64,000 nt of DNA from positions 8,060,469 through 8,124,468 of the forward strand of contig NC_058166.1 in assembly GCF_020080835.1 (NCBI RefSeq), in the 5' to 3' direction. Numbering within the stretch: the stretch's first letter is position 1; the number at the start of each line of letters is the position of its first letter. Below, in pieces: positions 33,076 to 43,227 of the stretch. A program made the position numbers and the translations under genes. The DNA comes from Cotesia glomerata (Eukaryota; Arthropoda; Insecta; Hymenoptera; Braconidae). Under the pieces are notes generated by a model. The model was not told the DNA's origin. It was given only the letters and a program-made list of their open reading frames with translations, and searched no databases.

Positions 33076-34185
33076 ATGGACACTGGAGCCGAAGGTGACG
33101 GAGAATCAGTCACTGACGAAGAAAGTGAAACTATCACAACGGCAGAGACTGAATCCTTTGACCAAGACGGCCGCAACCTGAGGAAGTTGAAAAGAAAAAT
33201 TCGTTCTCCCGAAGGCGGAGCTTTTCATACTCCCAAGAAGCTGAAAGACTTTGGACCTGGTCATCCCATCAAGAAGCAGGAAGTGGTTAAGGATCTTCCA
33301 CAAAACTCTGGTGAACAGAACAAGAAGCCAGGCTGGGAAAAGGTGCAGTCCAGAAAGGACAAGAAGAAGGAGCGCAGGAAACTGCCCCCAGAAAAACCTC
33401 TGGTGCCTCCACCGAAGCCGAACCAGAAGCCAAGAAGAACAGCAACGAGACCGGAGGCACTTATTATCCGTCCAGCGAACTAAGATAAGTATTCTGAAAT
33501 ACTTACACGGATCAAGGCGGACGTTTGCCCAGATCAGGTCCGCAACACAGTCGAGAAGATACGCAGGACTGCGACAGGGAACATTCTCATAACGCTGTCG
33601 AAAGGCAGTAGTGATAGAGGTAAAGACCTGTAGAAGACTATCGCGGGAATACTTAAGGAGGACGCAAATGTCATTAGTACAGGACCTGAAAAAGACCTGG
33701 AAATTCGTGATATTGACGATACTACAACTAAAGATGACATTCTAACAGCTTTACAAGAGGCAGCTGGAAACGATTGTGGTATAACAGTAGAGGCCATTAA
33801 AATTCGTAAGGTCTTACGTAGCAGAACACAAATTGCGTCGGTGACTCTGGCAGCAACGGTAGCGCAGAAAGTGGTAGGAAAACACGGCAAGATTAGGATC
33901 GGCTGGACCAATTGTCGTATTAGAACAGTACTAAGACCAGTCCGATGTTATAAATGCTGGTATTTTGGACACCGTGTAGTTCAGTGCACAAGTGAAGTTG
34001 ACCGCTCCAAACTTTGCATTAAATGTGGAGAAGAGGGACACAAAATCGCCGAATGTAATAAGCCTGCTAAATGCGCACTGTGTGCGGATCAACCCGGTAC
34101 AGAGAATAACGCCCATCATGCCGGCATAAGCAGATGCCCAGTATACCAAGAGGCACTCAAGAAGATAACTGATAAACGAAAATGA
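33076..34185 (+). pseudogene. R1-type ORF1 (gag-like), two stops
   Basis: The ATG at 33076 begins MDTGAEGDGESVTDEESE, an acidic then strongly basic N-terminal half. The C-terminal half has three Cys/His knuckles: CYKCWYFGHRVVQC, CIKCGEEGHKIAEC and CALC...HAGISRC. R1-type ORF1 proteins package LINE RNA and carry it to the nucleus. In-frame stops at 33481 (TAA) and 33631 (TAG) are the only defects over 370 codons. The terminal TGA overlaps the ORF2 ATG by four bases. Confidence 0.85.
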
Positions 34186-37160
34186 GAATACTGCAGCTAA
34201 ACATCAACCACTGTGAGGCGGCACATGATTTGCTCATGCAGACAGTACGTGAACAGAAGCTTGACCTTGTGCTTATATCGGAACCGTATAAACACCTCGA
34301 CGGCCAACCATGAGAAACCGACTGCACCACAAAAGCTGTCATATGGTCCTGTCGCAAGCTCCCCTTCCAGTGTGTCGTTAACAATGGCAGCGCCAGCTTG
34401 GCAGCAGCATCGGTAGATGGCATCCGCTTTTACAGCTGCTACGCACCACCTAGCCTCACTATTGTTGAATTCATGGACTTTCTGGATCGACTGACGGAGG
34501 ACGCGAAGCAGTACTACCCAGTGGCAATAGCTGGAGACTTCAACGCCTGGGCAGTGGAATGGGGCAGCAAACACACCAGCGCTCGAGGTAAAGAACTACT
34601 GGAAGCTTTTTCTACGTTAGATGTAGTATTGTTAAACAGCGGCGATGCGCCGAAGTACACTAAAGGAGACGCAAGTTTTATTGTGGATCTTACTTTTGTC
34701 AGCAGCAGCCTCATCAGAGGAAACTACGACTGGAAGGTGATGGAGATCTACACGGCCAGCGATCACAATGCGATTCTCTGGAAAGTATCAAAGGACCAGA
34801 ATCCTAGAAGACCGGCTAAAAAACTTGACATCGTTGGGTAGAAGGTGAAATCCTTTGACCCAGGTGCTCTAGCAGCTGCCCTAAATAGTGAACCGCTTAT
34901 TACTGGATCTGCAGAAGAAATGACCAAAGACTTGATGACGAGAGTGACCCAGGCTTGCGAAACCTGCATGCCCCATAAACGGGGCATGAATCAAAGACCT
35001 TCGGTGCACTAGTGGAACGAACACATCAGCTTCCTACGAAAAGAGTGTCTCAAGAAAAGAAGAATATCTCAGCGTGGTTATCGGCGGCCTGACTCAGCGG
35101 AACTAGTCGCAGAATACAAAAAAGCTCGTCGACATTTAAACCAAGCCATCAAGGATAGCAAGAAGAACTGCTGGAAAGAGCTAATTAACAAGGTGGACAA
35201 ACACTTGTGGGGTAGACCTTACAAGGTAGTCATGGCACACCTGAAATATCAGCCAATGCTTTCTCTTACGTGTCCTCAACTCTTACAGAAGATCGTGACT
35301 GCGCTGTTTCCATGACAGCGCGTTTTCAACTATCTGTTGGCACAGGACGAACTGAATGATATTCCACCTGTCATGAAAGAAGAACTGATGGAAGCTTGTA
35401 ACCGCGTCGGGAATAATAAAGCACCAAGATTGGACGGAATCCCTAATATTGCCTTGAAAACATCTATTAAAGCAGCGCCAGCGTTATTCCTCGACGTCTA
35501 CAAAATCTGCTTGAAGGAAGGGATTTTTCCTCGGAAGTGGAAACAACAACGGCTGGTACTACTTCCTAAAGGGAAAAAGCCACCGGAAGAACCGTCATCT
35601 TATCGTCCACTCTGCATGCTGGATACAGCCGGTAAGATACTAGAACGTATAATCCACCAAAGGATAGAAGCAGTTGTCGATCCACTCTTAGCAGACAATC
35701 AGTACGGATTTCGGAAAGGACGATCAACCCTGGACGCGATCAACCTGGTTGTCGGTATAGCCAATGACGCAATCGCCGGTATCAGATGGAAGAGGGGAAC
35801 GAAGAAATTTTGCCTGGTGGCAACTTTAGACATAAAAAATGCCTTCGACTCCGCCAACTGGGATTGCATCATGCAAGCCCTTCAAGAGATGAACGTACCA
35901 GGATACCTACGAAGAATAGTCGTTAGCTACTTCACAGATAGAGTCCTGAGATATGACACGATGAATGGTCCAAAGGAGTATGATGTTACTGGAGGTGTAC
36001 CGCAGGGTTCTGTTCTCGGTCCACTTCTCTGGAATGTCATGTACAACGGATTGCCGAGACTGAAACTACCAAGAAATTTAAAACTGGTAGCGTACGCGGA
36101 CGACGTAGCCGTAGTAATCGTCGCCAAGCATCTTGATGAGATAAAACATATGTTCGCTATCACCTTTGAGCGAATTAACCAGTGGATGGACACAGTAAAT
36201 CTACAACTGGCTAAACAGAAGACCGAGGCTGTACTTATCACTAGCAGAAAAGTGGTGGAAACGATCAATCTAAACGTCGGAGACCAAGAAATCACATCCC
36301 AACCATTCATTTGATATCTAGGAGTGATGCTCGATGCCCGACTTAACTTCAAACAACAAGTTGAACACGTGACCGCCAAAGCATCAGCAGTAGTAGTTAA
36401 CCTAGTACGATTGATGCCCAACATCGGTGGCCCGAAGCAGACAAGGAGGTCATTGCTATCATCAGTAGTTACATCGGTCCTCACATATGGTATATCCATT
36501 TGGGCCGACGCACTTGAGATCCAAGAATCATGGAGAAAAGCATGTCCAGTATACCGACTGAGCGCGCTAAGAGTAGCCAGCGCCTTTCGAACAATATCAG
36601 AGGAAGCAGTGTGTGTCATTTCCGGAACTTTGCCGCTCAGAGTCCTAGCTGAGGAAAGACGAAACCTTTACCAACGAAAGAGGACAACCACACTAAGTGC
36701 CAAGGAACTCAGAGCTAAAGAACGGCAGAACAGCATCGCATGATGGCAATCGCAGTGGGACGCCGCGACAACAGAGAGATGGACACACCGTCTCATACCG
36801 AAGATCGATGTTTGGCTAAATCGAAGTCATAGCGAGGTCAATTACTATCTGACGCAGTTGTTGTCAGGACATGGATGTTTTCGGACGTATCTTCACCGCT
36901 TCAAGCATGATGATTCACCGGAGTGCCTGTCCTGCCCAGAAATCAATGAAGACGCGGAGCACGTTTTCTTTGAGTGCCCACGATTTTACCTACAGCGAGA
37001 TGAGCTGGAGATGATCCTAAAGAAGAAAATCCAACCAGAGACAATAGTAGAAGCAATGTTGTCATCAAGAGCCTCCTGGAACGCCATCAGCACATTTGCA
37101 ACAGAAGTCCTCATAGACTTGCGTTCCATCGAAAGAAGAAAAGCAAATGACAACTACTAG
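34182..37160 (+). pseudogene. R1-type ORF2: endonuclease, reverse transcriptase, C-terminal finger; six stops
   Basis: From the ATG at 34182 (MRILQLNINHCEAAHDLL) the endonuclease reads LVLISEPYKHLDG, IAGDFNAWAVEWGS, FIVDLTFVSSSL and YTASDHNAILW. The reverse transcriptase reads NKAPRLDGIPNIALK, SSYRPLCMLDTAGKILERII, YGFRKGRSTLDAINLV, VATLDIKNAFDSANW (motif A), GGVPQGSVLGPLLWNVM (motif B), LVAYADDVAVVIV (motif C) and LQLAKQKTEAVLI. The C-terminus has a CCHC-type finger (ECLSCPEINEDAEHVFFEC). Stops are TGA 34311, TAG 34839, TAG 35010, TGA 35313, TGA 36312 and TGA 36741. All share one frame, so the gene decayed by substitution only. Confidence 0.9.
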
Positions 37161-37412
37161 AAGAAAGGTAAAATAACACCTTAGCTACCAGAAGAAAGAG
37201 CAGTAGCTAGATCCTCCCCTCACGAAGTAATGCCTAACGGCGGTTTCCATGAGGGATTAGGGGAAAGAGGAAAAGGGGTTTAGGGTTTAGTGGGTAGGGG
37301 CGCTAGCGTCGAGTTTTAGTATGACACTGCGTCGACTCGCCACATATCCAGGCCAAACAACTATGCCTAGAATCCGTAAGAAGGATTCCCCCCCTTAAAA
37401 CAAAAAAAAAAA
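37161..37412 (+). other. 3'UTR of LINE E with A-rich/(CA)n tail
   Basis: About 250 bp conserved with copy F (38453-38712). It includes TATGCCTAGAATCCGTAAG near the end and AAAACAAAAAAAAAAA running into CACACA. R1-type reverse transcriptases recognise their 3'UTR, so the conservation fits a functional end. Confidence 0.7.
37275..37300 (+). other. G-quadruplex-type motif in the LINE 3'UTR (copy E)
   Basis: Four G tracts, GGGG-TTTA-GGG-TTTAGT-GGG-TA-GGGG, with loops of 4, 6 and 2. The motif is identical in copy F at 38565-38590. Folding is predicted from pattern only. Confidence 0.6.
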
Positions 37413-37460
37413 CACACACACACACACACACAAACACACAAACACACAATCACACACACA
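37413..37460 (+). repeat. (CA)n tract between LINE copies E and F
   Basis: CA repeats with a few AAACACACAA interruptions. LINE F begins directly after it at GAGCGCG. Confidence 0.85.
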
Positions 37461-38452
37461 GAGCGCGTTAACCGGTGGATGGACGCAGTGAACCTGTAAC
37501 TGGCGCAACACAAGACTGAGGCAGTGCTTATTACCAGCAGAAAAGTGGTAGAGACCATTAAGCTGAAAGTCGGCGAACAAGAAATCACATCACAACCTTA
37601 TATCCGATATTTGGGAGTGATGCTTGATGCCCGACTCAACTTCAAGCAGCAAGTGGAACATGTCAGTGCCAAAGCGTCAGTAGTGAGGGCTAGTCTCGCA
37701 CGACTGATGCCGAACGTCGGAGACCCAAAGCAGAGCAGGAGGCTATTATTGTCATCAGTAGTCACATCGGTGCTCACTTACGAAATATCCATTTGGGCCG
37801 ACGTACTAAAGACGCAAGAATCATGGAGAAAGGCTGGACCAGTATATCGACTGAGTGCCCTACGAGTAGCTAGCGCTTCCGCACAATATCAGAGGAAGCA
37901 GTGTGTGTTATTTCCGGTACTCTGCCTCTCAGAGTCCTAGCTGAGGAAAGACGGAACCTATATCAACGAAAACGGTCAACCACACTGAGCCCTGAAGAAC
38001 TTAGAAGGGAAGAATGGCAACACAGCATCGCAAGATGGCAACAGGAGTGGAATGCTGCAGAGAAAGCTCGGTGGACGTATCGTCTCATACCTCGGATTGA
38101 TGTGTGGTTCAACCGGAGTCACGGTGAGATCAACTATTGTTTAACGCAGATGTTATCTGGACACGGATGTTACCGGAAGTATCTTCACCGCTTCATGCAC
38201 GATGATACCCCAGAGTGCCTGTCCTGTACAGGGGTCAATGAAGATGCGGAGCATGTTTTCTTTGTGTGTCCACGTTTCAACCAACAGCGCGATGAGTTAG
38301 AGAAGATTCTGAAAAAGAAAACCCAACCAGAGTCAATAGTAGAAGCAATGTTGTCGTCAGAAGCTGCCTGGAACGCCACAAGCACTTTTGCTACAAAAGT
38401 GCTTACAGAGTTGCGATCCATTGAGAGGAAAAGAGCAAAAGACAGATTCTAG
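37461..38452 (+). pseudogene. C-terminal fragment of R1-type ORF2 (copy F)
   Basis: Reads VRYLGVMLD-type sequence (YIRYLGVMLDARLNFKQQV), RLMPNVGDPKQSRRLLLSSV and the finger ECLSCTGVNEDAEHVFFVC, ending at 38452. A TAA at 37497-37499 replaces the CAA of copy E. A one-base deletion near 37878 shifts the frame (ASAQYQRKQ against AFRTISEEA in copy E). No polymerase or endonuclease remains. Confidence 0.85.
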
Positions 38453-38564
38453 AAGGAAGAAATAACATCTTAGCCACCAGAAGGAAGAGCGGCAGCTAAT
38501 TCCTCCCCCCCGCGAAGAAATGCCTTACGGCGGTACCATAGGGGATCAGAGGATAGAAGAGAAA

Positions 38565-38590
38565 GGGGTTTAGGGTTTAGTGGGTAGGGG
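38565..38590 (+). other. G-quadruplex-type motif in the LINE 3'UTR (copy F)
   Basis: Identical 26-base arrangement of four G tracts to 37275-37300, in the same position relative to the ORF2 stop. Confidence 0.6.
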
Positions 38591-38712
38591 CGTCAGCATC
38601 GAGTTTTAGTATGACGCTGCGTCGAGTCGCCACATATCTAGGCCAAACTGCTATGCCTAGAATTCGTAAAAAGGATTCCCGCCCCTAAGGAAAAAAAAAA
38701 ACAAAAAAAAAA

Positions 38713-38920
38713 CACACACACACACACACATAGATACATAGATACATACATACATACATACATACAAACATGCAGACACCATTGCGGGGGTAGTCAAGGA
38801 ACCTTTCTGAGACCTTAAAACGTCGAGATCTGATGAAAACTCGATTTTTGCAAAACGGGTTAAAACCAATAACTTCCCGATTTTTGAAAATTTTCGATTT
38901 CTTAGCAGGAAGTTAAAAAA
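38713..38920 (+). repeat. REP family copy C, right half (plus), after the LINE cluster
   Basis: (CA)n then (CATA)n, CAGACACCATTGCGGGGG, AACTCGATTTTTGCAAAACG, AACTTCCCGATTTTTG and the family end CTTAGCAGGAAGTTAAAAAA. It supplies the part missing from the left half that ends at 22242. Confidence 0.75.
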
Positions 38921-39438
38921 TTTTTTCAAAAGTGGTTTTTTTGGAATAACTATTAAACGGCTATATGGATCAATTCTAACAACTAATCAGCTCCTTACAT
39001 AAAAAAAAAACGTCGATCGCCGCCAGTCCAGTCAAAATCGGTTGATTTGTTCGTGAGTTATTGTTGACGAAAGAAAACCGAAACAAGTGTTTTTTCGGAG
39101 TTACTCCGAAATTTTTCGCTCTATCATTTTAAACTTGAAAATTCTTTATGAAGCTTAAAAAATTGCGTTGAATATCACCAAACGTGTGAAAATCGGTTCA
39201 TTCATTCAAAAGTTATTGCGATTTGAAAATTCAAAAAATAGTGTTTTATCAAACTTTTGAGCTTGAAGAGTTCAAAATTATACAAAAGTTATATGTTTGA
39301 GCTCGGAGAGCTCAAAATAATACACAAATTGTATTTATGAGCTCAAAAACGTCATAAGTGCAATTTCAAGCGTTTAGGTAATTGACAGGAAGTTGCAGGG
39401 ATGGCCTTCAGGGTCAACCGTTTTCCTAATTTTTTTTT
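38921..39438 (-). repeat. REP family copy D (minus)
   Basis: Runs in opposite orientation directly after the right half of copy C: AATCGGTTGATTTGTTCGTG, the GAGCTC blocks, GGAAGTTGCAGGGATGGCC and GTCAACCGTTTTCCTAA. Non-coding. Confidence 0.75.
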
Positions 39439-39869
39439 CGTATAACCGCCCCGTACACATTATTTATTCTTTTTTAAAGATTAAGATTTGTTAAGATACG
39501 AGATCATTAAATAAAGTAGAATTTTATCAATTTTTACAATTTTTTTGTCATCAAAAGATAATGAAAGTATAAATTTCGGTTTTTATTGTGATACTATGCA
39601 AAATTAAAAGACAAAAGTGTTCTGCATCTACTTTTTGAAAATCAATCCGTGGAATTACACTGATTCAACCAGTACACATACTCACGCGCATGCGCATACA
39701 AATATAAATAATGCTGTGAAGCGGGAAAGAATAGGAGTTACGGTAATTATTACGTGAAGCGTTCCACATTCACGTAACAGGATATTGGTAGGAAAGGATT
39801 GAGAAAGGAATGTGGAGAGGATCATCTTAATGTGAGTTTATAGAATATGCGAGAAAAAATTATTAGATA
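39439..39869. other. AT-rich stretch
   Basis: No gene recognised. Contains short CpG-containing words (CACGCGCATGCGC) near 39690 and CACGTGAA-type sequence near 39755. Confidence 0.45.
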
Positions 39870-39941
39870 GCTCGGACTGGGATTCGAACCTAGAACCTTC
39901 CGAAGACATGTCAGCTACTCTACCATTTGAGCTATCCGGTC
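39870..39941 (-). tRNA. tRNA-like sequence (probable pseudogene or SINE head)
   Basis: The minus strand has an A box TAGCTCAAATGG (39923-39934) and a perfect B box GGTTCGAATCC (39880-39890), 72 nt in all. The D stem GCTC/GAGT and T loop TTCGAAT fit. The acceptor stem has two mismatches (GACCGGA against TCCGAGC) and no clean five-pair anticodon stem forms. It is therefore more likely a tRNA-derived repeat head or dead tRNA than a working tRNA, and I assign no anticodon. Confidence 0.4.
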
Positions 39942-40494
39942 TATACTAAATTTCCTTTCGCTTATTTTATATACATTAAGCCACACCGTACATCTTACGG
40001 TAAGCATTCCGTTCACTGATTAAATCAGTGAGTGAGGTTTTTACCGGAGAGTCAGTGAAATTTTACGGATTTTTTTTAAGAAAGCATGAAGAGAATATAT
40101 CAACACTATAATTAACACATTAGTTAATTCAATTTCCGAAAATTCTCCATTTATGCGAAAGGATAATTGATTAATAATTTTCTTATCACGAAATTAATTC
40201 AAAATCTGACACACATGTAATTAAATATATTTATTGAGGTTACCGAATTGATATATTCGAATTATTGATATTAAAAATGTCAAAAAATCAATTATTACCA
40301 AATTTCAATGATATTTTTATGAAATTAATTAGGATTTTAATAATGTCCCAATAATGAAAATGAAGTACAAAAAAATGATGATACTTACAGCGACATGGAA
40401 GTTGAAAGTGGAATTTCAATCTGACTCAAAAGAGCACTTAGGGCGACAGCTATTACTTCATTCTGAAAAAAAAAAAAAAAAAAATTAGGAAATG
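39942..40494. other. AT-rich stretch
   Basis: No coding frame or repeat terminus recognised. A poly-A run at about 40465-40483 borders the next LINE fragment. Confidence 0.45.
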
Positions 40495-40785
40495 TTTGAA
40501 TCCAGACAAAACCTGCTCCACTTCCACTGTTGTTGACGGTAACGTTCTTTGTGTTCACAATCCAAATTGCTTCCGTGCCAGTTTTGTCTGCGAACCATGT
40601 TTTACCTTCGATGTTTAGATATTGCTCGCAGATAAAGCAGACGTCGATTTTATCATCAAAGACACGCTGGCGCAGCAGGTTTTGCGCCAAGGCACACCTA
40701 TTCAGGTTGCCTTGTAGCATGCGTGTCATTTCTGCCCTCTCTTGGCTTCTGCCAGTGCTGTGCGAAATGCCCTGCAAGCTCCAGT
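40495..40785 (-). pseudogene. R1-clade LINE fragment K (ORF1 end and endonuclease start)
   Basis: The minus strand reads ACRAFRTALAEAKRGQK then, from the ATG at 40729, MTRMLQGNLNRCALAQNLL, VCFICEQYLNIEGKTWFAD and NNSGSGAGFVWIQTF. It matches copy C at 20713-21002 closely and has the same ATGA overlap (40726-40729). It abuts the (TG)n tract of a minus-oriented REP copy, so on its own strand it begins right after (CA)n. Confidence 0.8.
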
Positions 40786-40793
40786 GCGTGCAT

Positions 40794-40800
40794 GTGTGTG

Positions 40801-40878
<78 letters not shown>
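40794..40878. repeat. (TG)n microsatellite in REP copy E
   Basis: About 85 bp of TG with a few CG interruptions. It belongs to the REP copy on its right; the LINE fragment on its left replaces the REP right end. Confidence 0.9.
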
Positions 40879-40879
<1 letters not shown>

Positions 40880-41470
40880 ATGTATGTAAACCTTTTATAA
40901 CTTTCGAAAAGCTCGACCGATTTGATCGCGGTTGGTGCCATTCGAAAGGGCTTGACCAAACTTAGATTTTGAATATATTTTGGAACGATTCGGACCAGTA
41001 AATTTTGAGAAATCGCAAAAAAACTACAAAAACATCATTGTCAGTCCGGTTAAAATTGGTTGATTCGTTCGTGAGTTATCGTTGACGAAAGATAACTGAA
41101 AAAAGTGTTTTTTCGAAATTACTCCGAAATTTTCTGCTCTATCAATTCAAATTTGAAGATTTTTTATGAGGCTTAAAAAACTGCGTCGAATGCCACCAAC
41201 CGCGTGAAAATCGGTTCATTCATTCAAAAGTTATTACGATTTGAAAATTTCAAAAATAGTGTTTTATCAAACTTTTGAGCTCGTAGAGATCATAAACATA
41301 CAAAAGCTATTTTTTTGAGCTCGGAGAGCTCAAAATAATACACAAATTGTATTTATGAGCTCGAAGAGCTCAAAAACATCATAAGTGCAATTTCAAGCGT
41401 TTAGATATAGAATTGGCGGGAAGTTGCAGGGATGGGTTTCAGGGTCAACCGTTTTCCTAACTTTTTTTTA
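40879..41470 (-). repeat. REP family copy E (minus)
   Basis: Reads inward from the microsatellite: TGTAAACCTTTTATAACTT, GATTTGATCGCGGTTGGTGC, GTTGATTCGTTCGTGAGTTA, the GAGCTC blocks and GTCAACCGTTTTCCTAAC. It continues into the inverted TGTTAAGAGCTAAATAG at 41471, the same junction seen at 21487-21530. Confidence 0.8.
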
Positions 41471-41706
41471 TGTTAAGAGCTAAATAGTTTTTGGAATCGA
41501 TCGGTTAAGCCATTTGAAAGTTATTCCACAAAAATCACATTAGAAAAAATTTTTTTTTGCAATTTTTTGAGATTTCTCGAAATCTACTAGTCCGAATCGG
41601 TCCAAATTATGGTCAAAATCTAAGTTTTGTCAATCCCTTTCGAATGGTGCCAACAGCGATGAAATCGGTCAAGCCCTTCAAAAGTCATGAGAGGTTTACA
41701 TACGGC

Positions 41707-41797
<91 letters not shown>

Positions 41798-41975
41798 ACA
41801 TACATACATACATACAGACGTACGGACATCATCGCAGAAACATTCGGGGAGGCTTTCTAGGACCTCAAAACGTTAACATCCGTTGAAAACTCGATTTCCA
41901 AAAAACGGGGTGAAACCAATTACTTCCCGATTCTTTAAAATTTTCAATTTTCTTAGTGGGAAGTTAGAAATATAC
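41471..41975 (+). repeat. REP family copy F (plus), with uninterrupted (CA)n
   Basis: Right two-thirds of the family, with (CA)n at 41709-41796, (CATA)n, CAGACGTACGGACATCATCG, CTCGATTTCCAAAAAACGGG and the end CTTAGTGGGAAGTTAG. It shows what the CA tract looks like without a LINE insertion. Confidence 0.8.
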
Positions 41976-42546
41976 CGAATAAGGCGTAAGCTTAATTTGT
42001 ATACTAAATTATACTCGCTGTAGACTAAATAGATTAATATCCACCGATTGGAACAAATCTTTAGATTTTAATGAAAAGTACATTTTTTTTTGGCGCTCGT
42101 TATTTGTTGGTTTTATTCACACCAAATTTTTTTATCGACCTTTATTCCAGCTCACTAATGACTCAACGTTTCGCTAAATATGCCATTAAAAATTCCCGTG
42201 CAATGACATTGATTTTTCAGTTATATTTCATAACGTTAAGTTTATTTCGTTCCCAGAAAAATCTGATGATTATAAATTGAAAATTCACGGTGAAATAAAT
42301 GGTTATTGTTATTATTTATATTTTTGTGCTTGGTTGTTAATTTAGAAGAACCTCAATACGATTTTTTAATATTTTTTCAACTTTAAAATTGGTTACGACC
42401 AAAAACTAACAATTCATTTGAATCAAAATTCATAAAGTTAATTTGCTTTCATGTCAACATGCATTACACAAAATGAGTTTGTAGCTCGTGAGTTTGTTCA
42501 GTAGAAAAAAAAAAAAAAATAAAAAACAAACTATCGGGGAAAACCT
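41976..42546. other. AT-rich stretch
   Basis: A frame of about 69 codons at 42071-42280 has no family resemblance. Nothing else is recognised. Confidence 0.45.
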
Positions 42547-43037
42547 ACACGGAAAAAAAGTGGCTTTAAAATCTCATCAGGTAATACAAAAATTCTATCA
42601 CCTGTGAAGTCAACAGAGGTGATGCTAAATTTACGCCACCCTGTGATACAATTTTCGTATCTAATGTATTTTAAATGGGACTAACTCAACGGTAATATTC
42701 GTATCCTCAAACCTTGAAATAAATTTTTCAAGACAATATTCTTTTAACATTGAACATACAAAGTCATCGGCCATGTTATATTCACGTTTTTTTTTTATAA
42801 AAAATTCTTAATAAATAAAAAAATACATACGACACAAAACATCATTAACAAATATAACCTATGCAATATTCAGGCGCATGCGTATAGAGCACTCATAATT
42901 TACTTCACTGTGATGTGGAATCTACATCACGGTGATAAAATATTTGTATCACCTCAAACCAAAACTAACGCCACTCGGACAATCGGATTTTTACATCATT
43001 AGTGATGCAATTTTTAAATCATCTTTTTTTTCCGTGT
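42547..43037. mobile_element. MITE-like element, 491 bp
   Basis: Starts ACACGGAAAAAAAGTGGC and ends ATCATCTTTTTTTTCCGTGT, inverted terminal repeats of about 14 bp that weaken inward. GTGATGCAAATTT-type and CATCACGGTGAT words recur in both halves. No coding capacity; superfamily unknown. Confidence 0.55.
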
Positions 43038-43227
43038 AATTGCTACACGATAAATACAGTTTTACCACCGATATCTTTTATGTACTAAAAAATTCATATT
43101 GTAGACTCGAACTAATTTCACCATGCTACAAAAAAAGGCGGCTATTAATAAGTTAGCACAAAAAATGTAATAGTTTTAGTTATAACGAAAAAGTTATAAC
43201 CCGCATGAAAAAGCTATATATCCTTTA

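Larger units (their letters stand above)
33000..37412 (+). mobile_element. R1-clade LINE copy E, nearly full length
   Basis: Contains ORF1 (33076-34185), ORF2 (34182-37160), a 3'UTR with a G-rich motif and an A-rich then (CA)n tail. The 5'UTR is absent or very short. Eight in-frame stops but no frameshift are seen across 4.1 kb of coding sequence. The tail runs directly into (CA)n, then into sister copy F. Confidence 0.85.
37461..38712 (+). mobile_element. R1-clade LINE copy F, 5'-truncated
   Basis: Same family as copy E (similar throughout, including the 3'UTR). It starts inside ORF2 at the codons for ERVNRWMDAVN, after the catalytic motif, as 5' truncation during reverse transcription would give. 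It starts and ends in (CA)n and the sense strand is the CA strand. Confidence 0.85.

Noticed and set aside
37275..38590. Interstitial telomere repeats
   Set aside because: Only one TTTAGGG-like core per site, in a conserved position in a LINE 3'UTR, not a tandem array.
13476..38712. Integrated virus or bracovirus segment
   Set aside because: Every reverse transcriptase and endonuclease here fits LINE ORFs; no capsid, polymerase or viral replication genes were seen.
39870..39941. A functional tRNA gene
   Set aside because: A and B boxes are present, but the acceptor stem has two mismatches and no proper anticodon stem forms.
41620..41886. Poly-(Thr-His) and poly-(Val-Cys) frames at CA/TG tracts (also 22117, 40726, 45654)
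   Set aside because: Translation of dinucleotide microsatellites, not genes.
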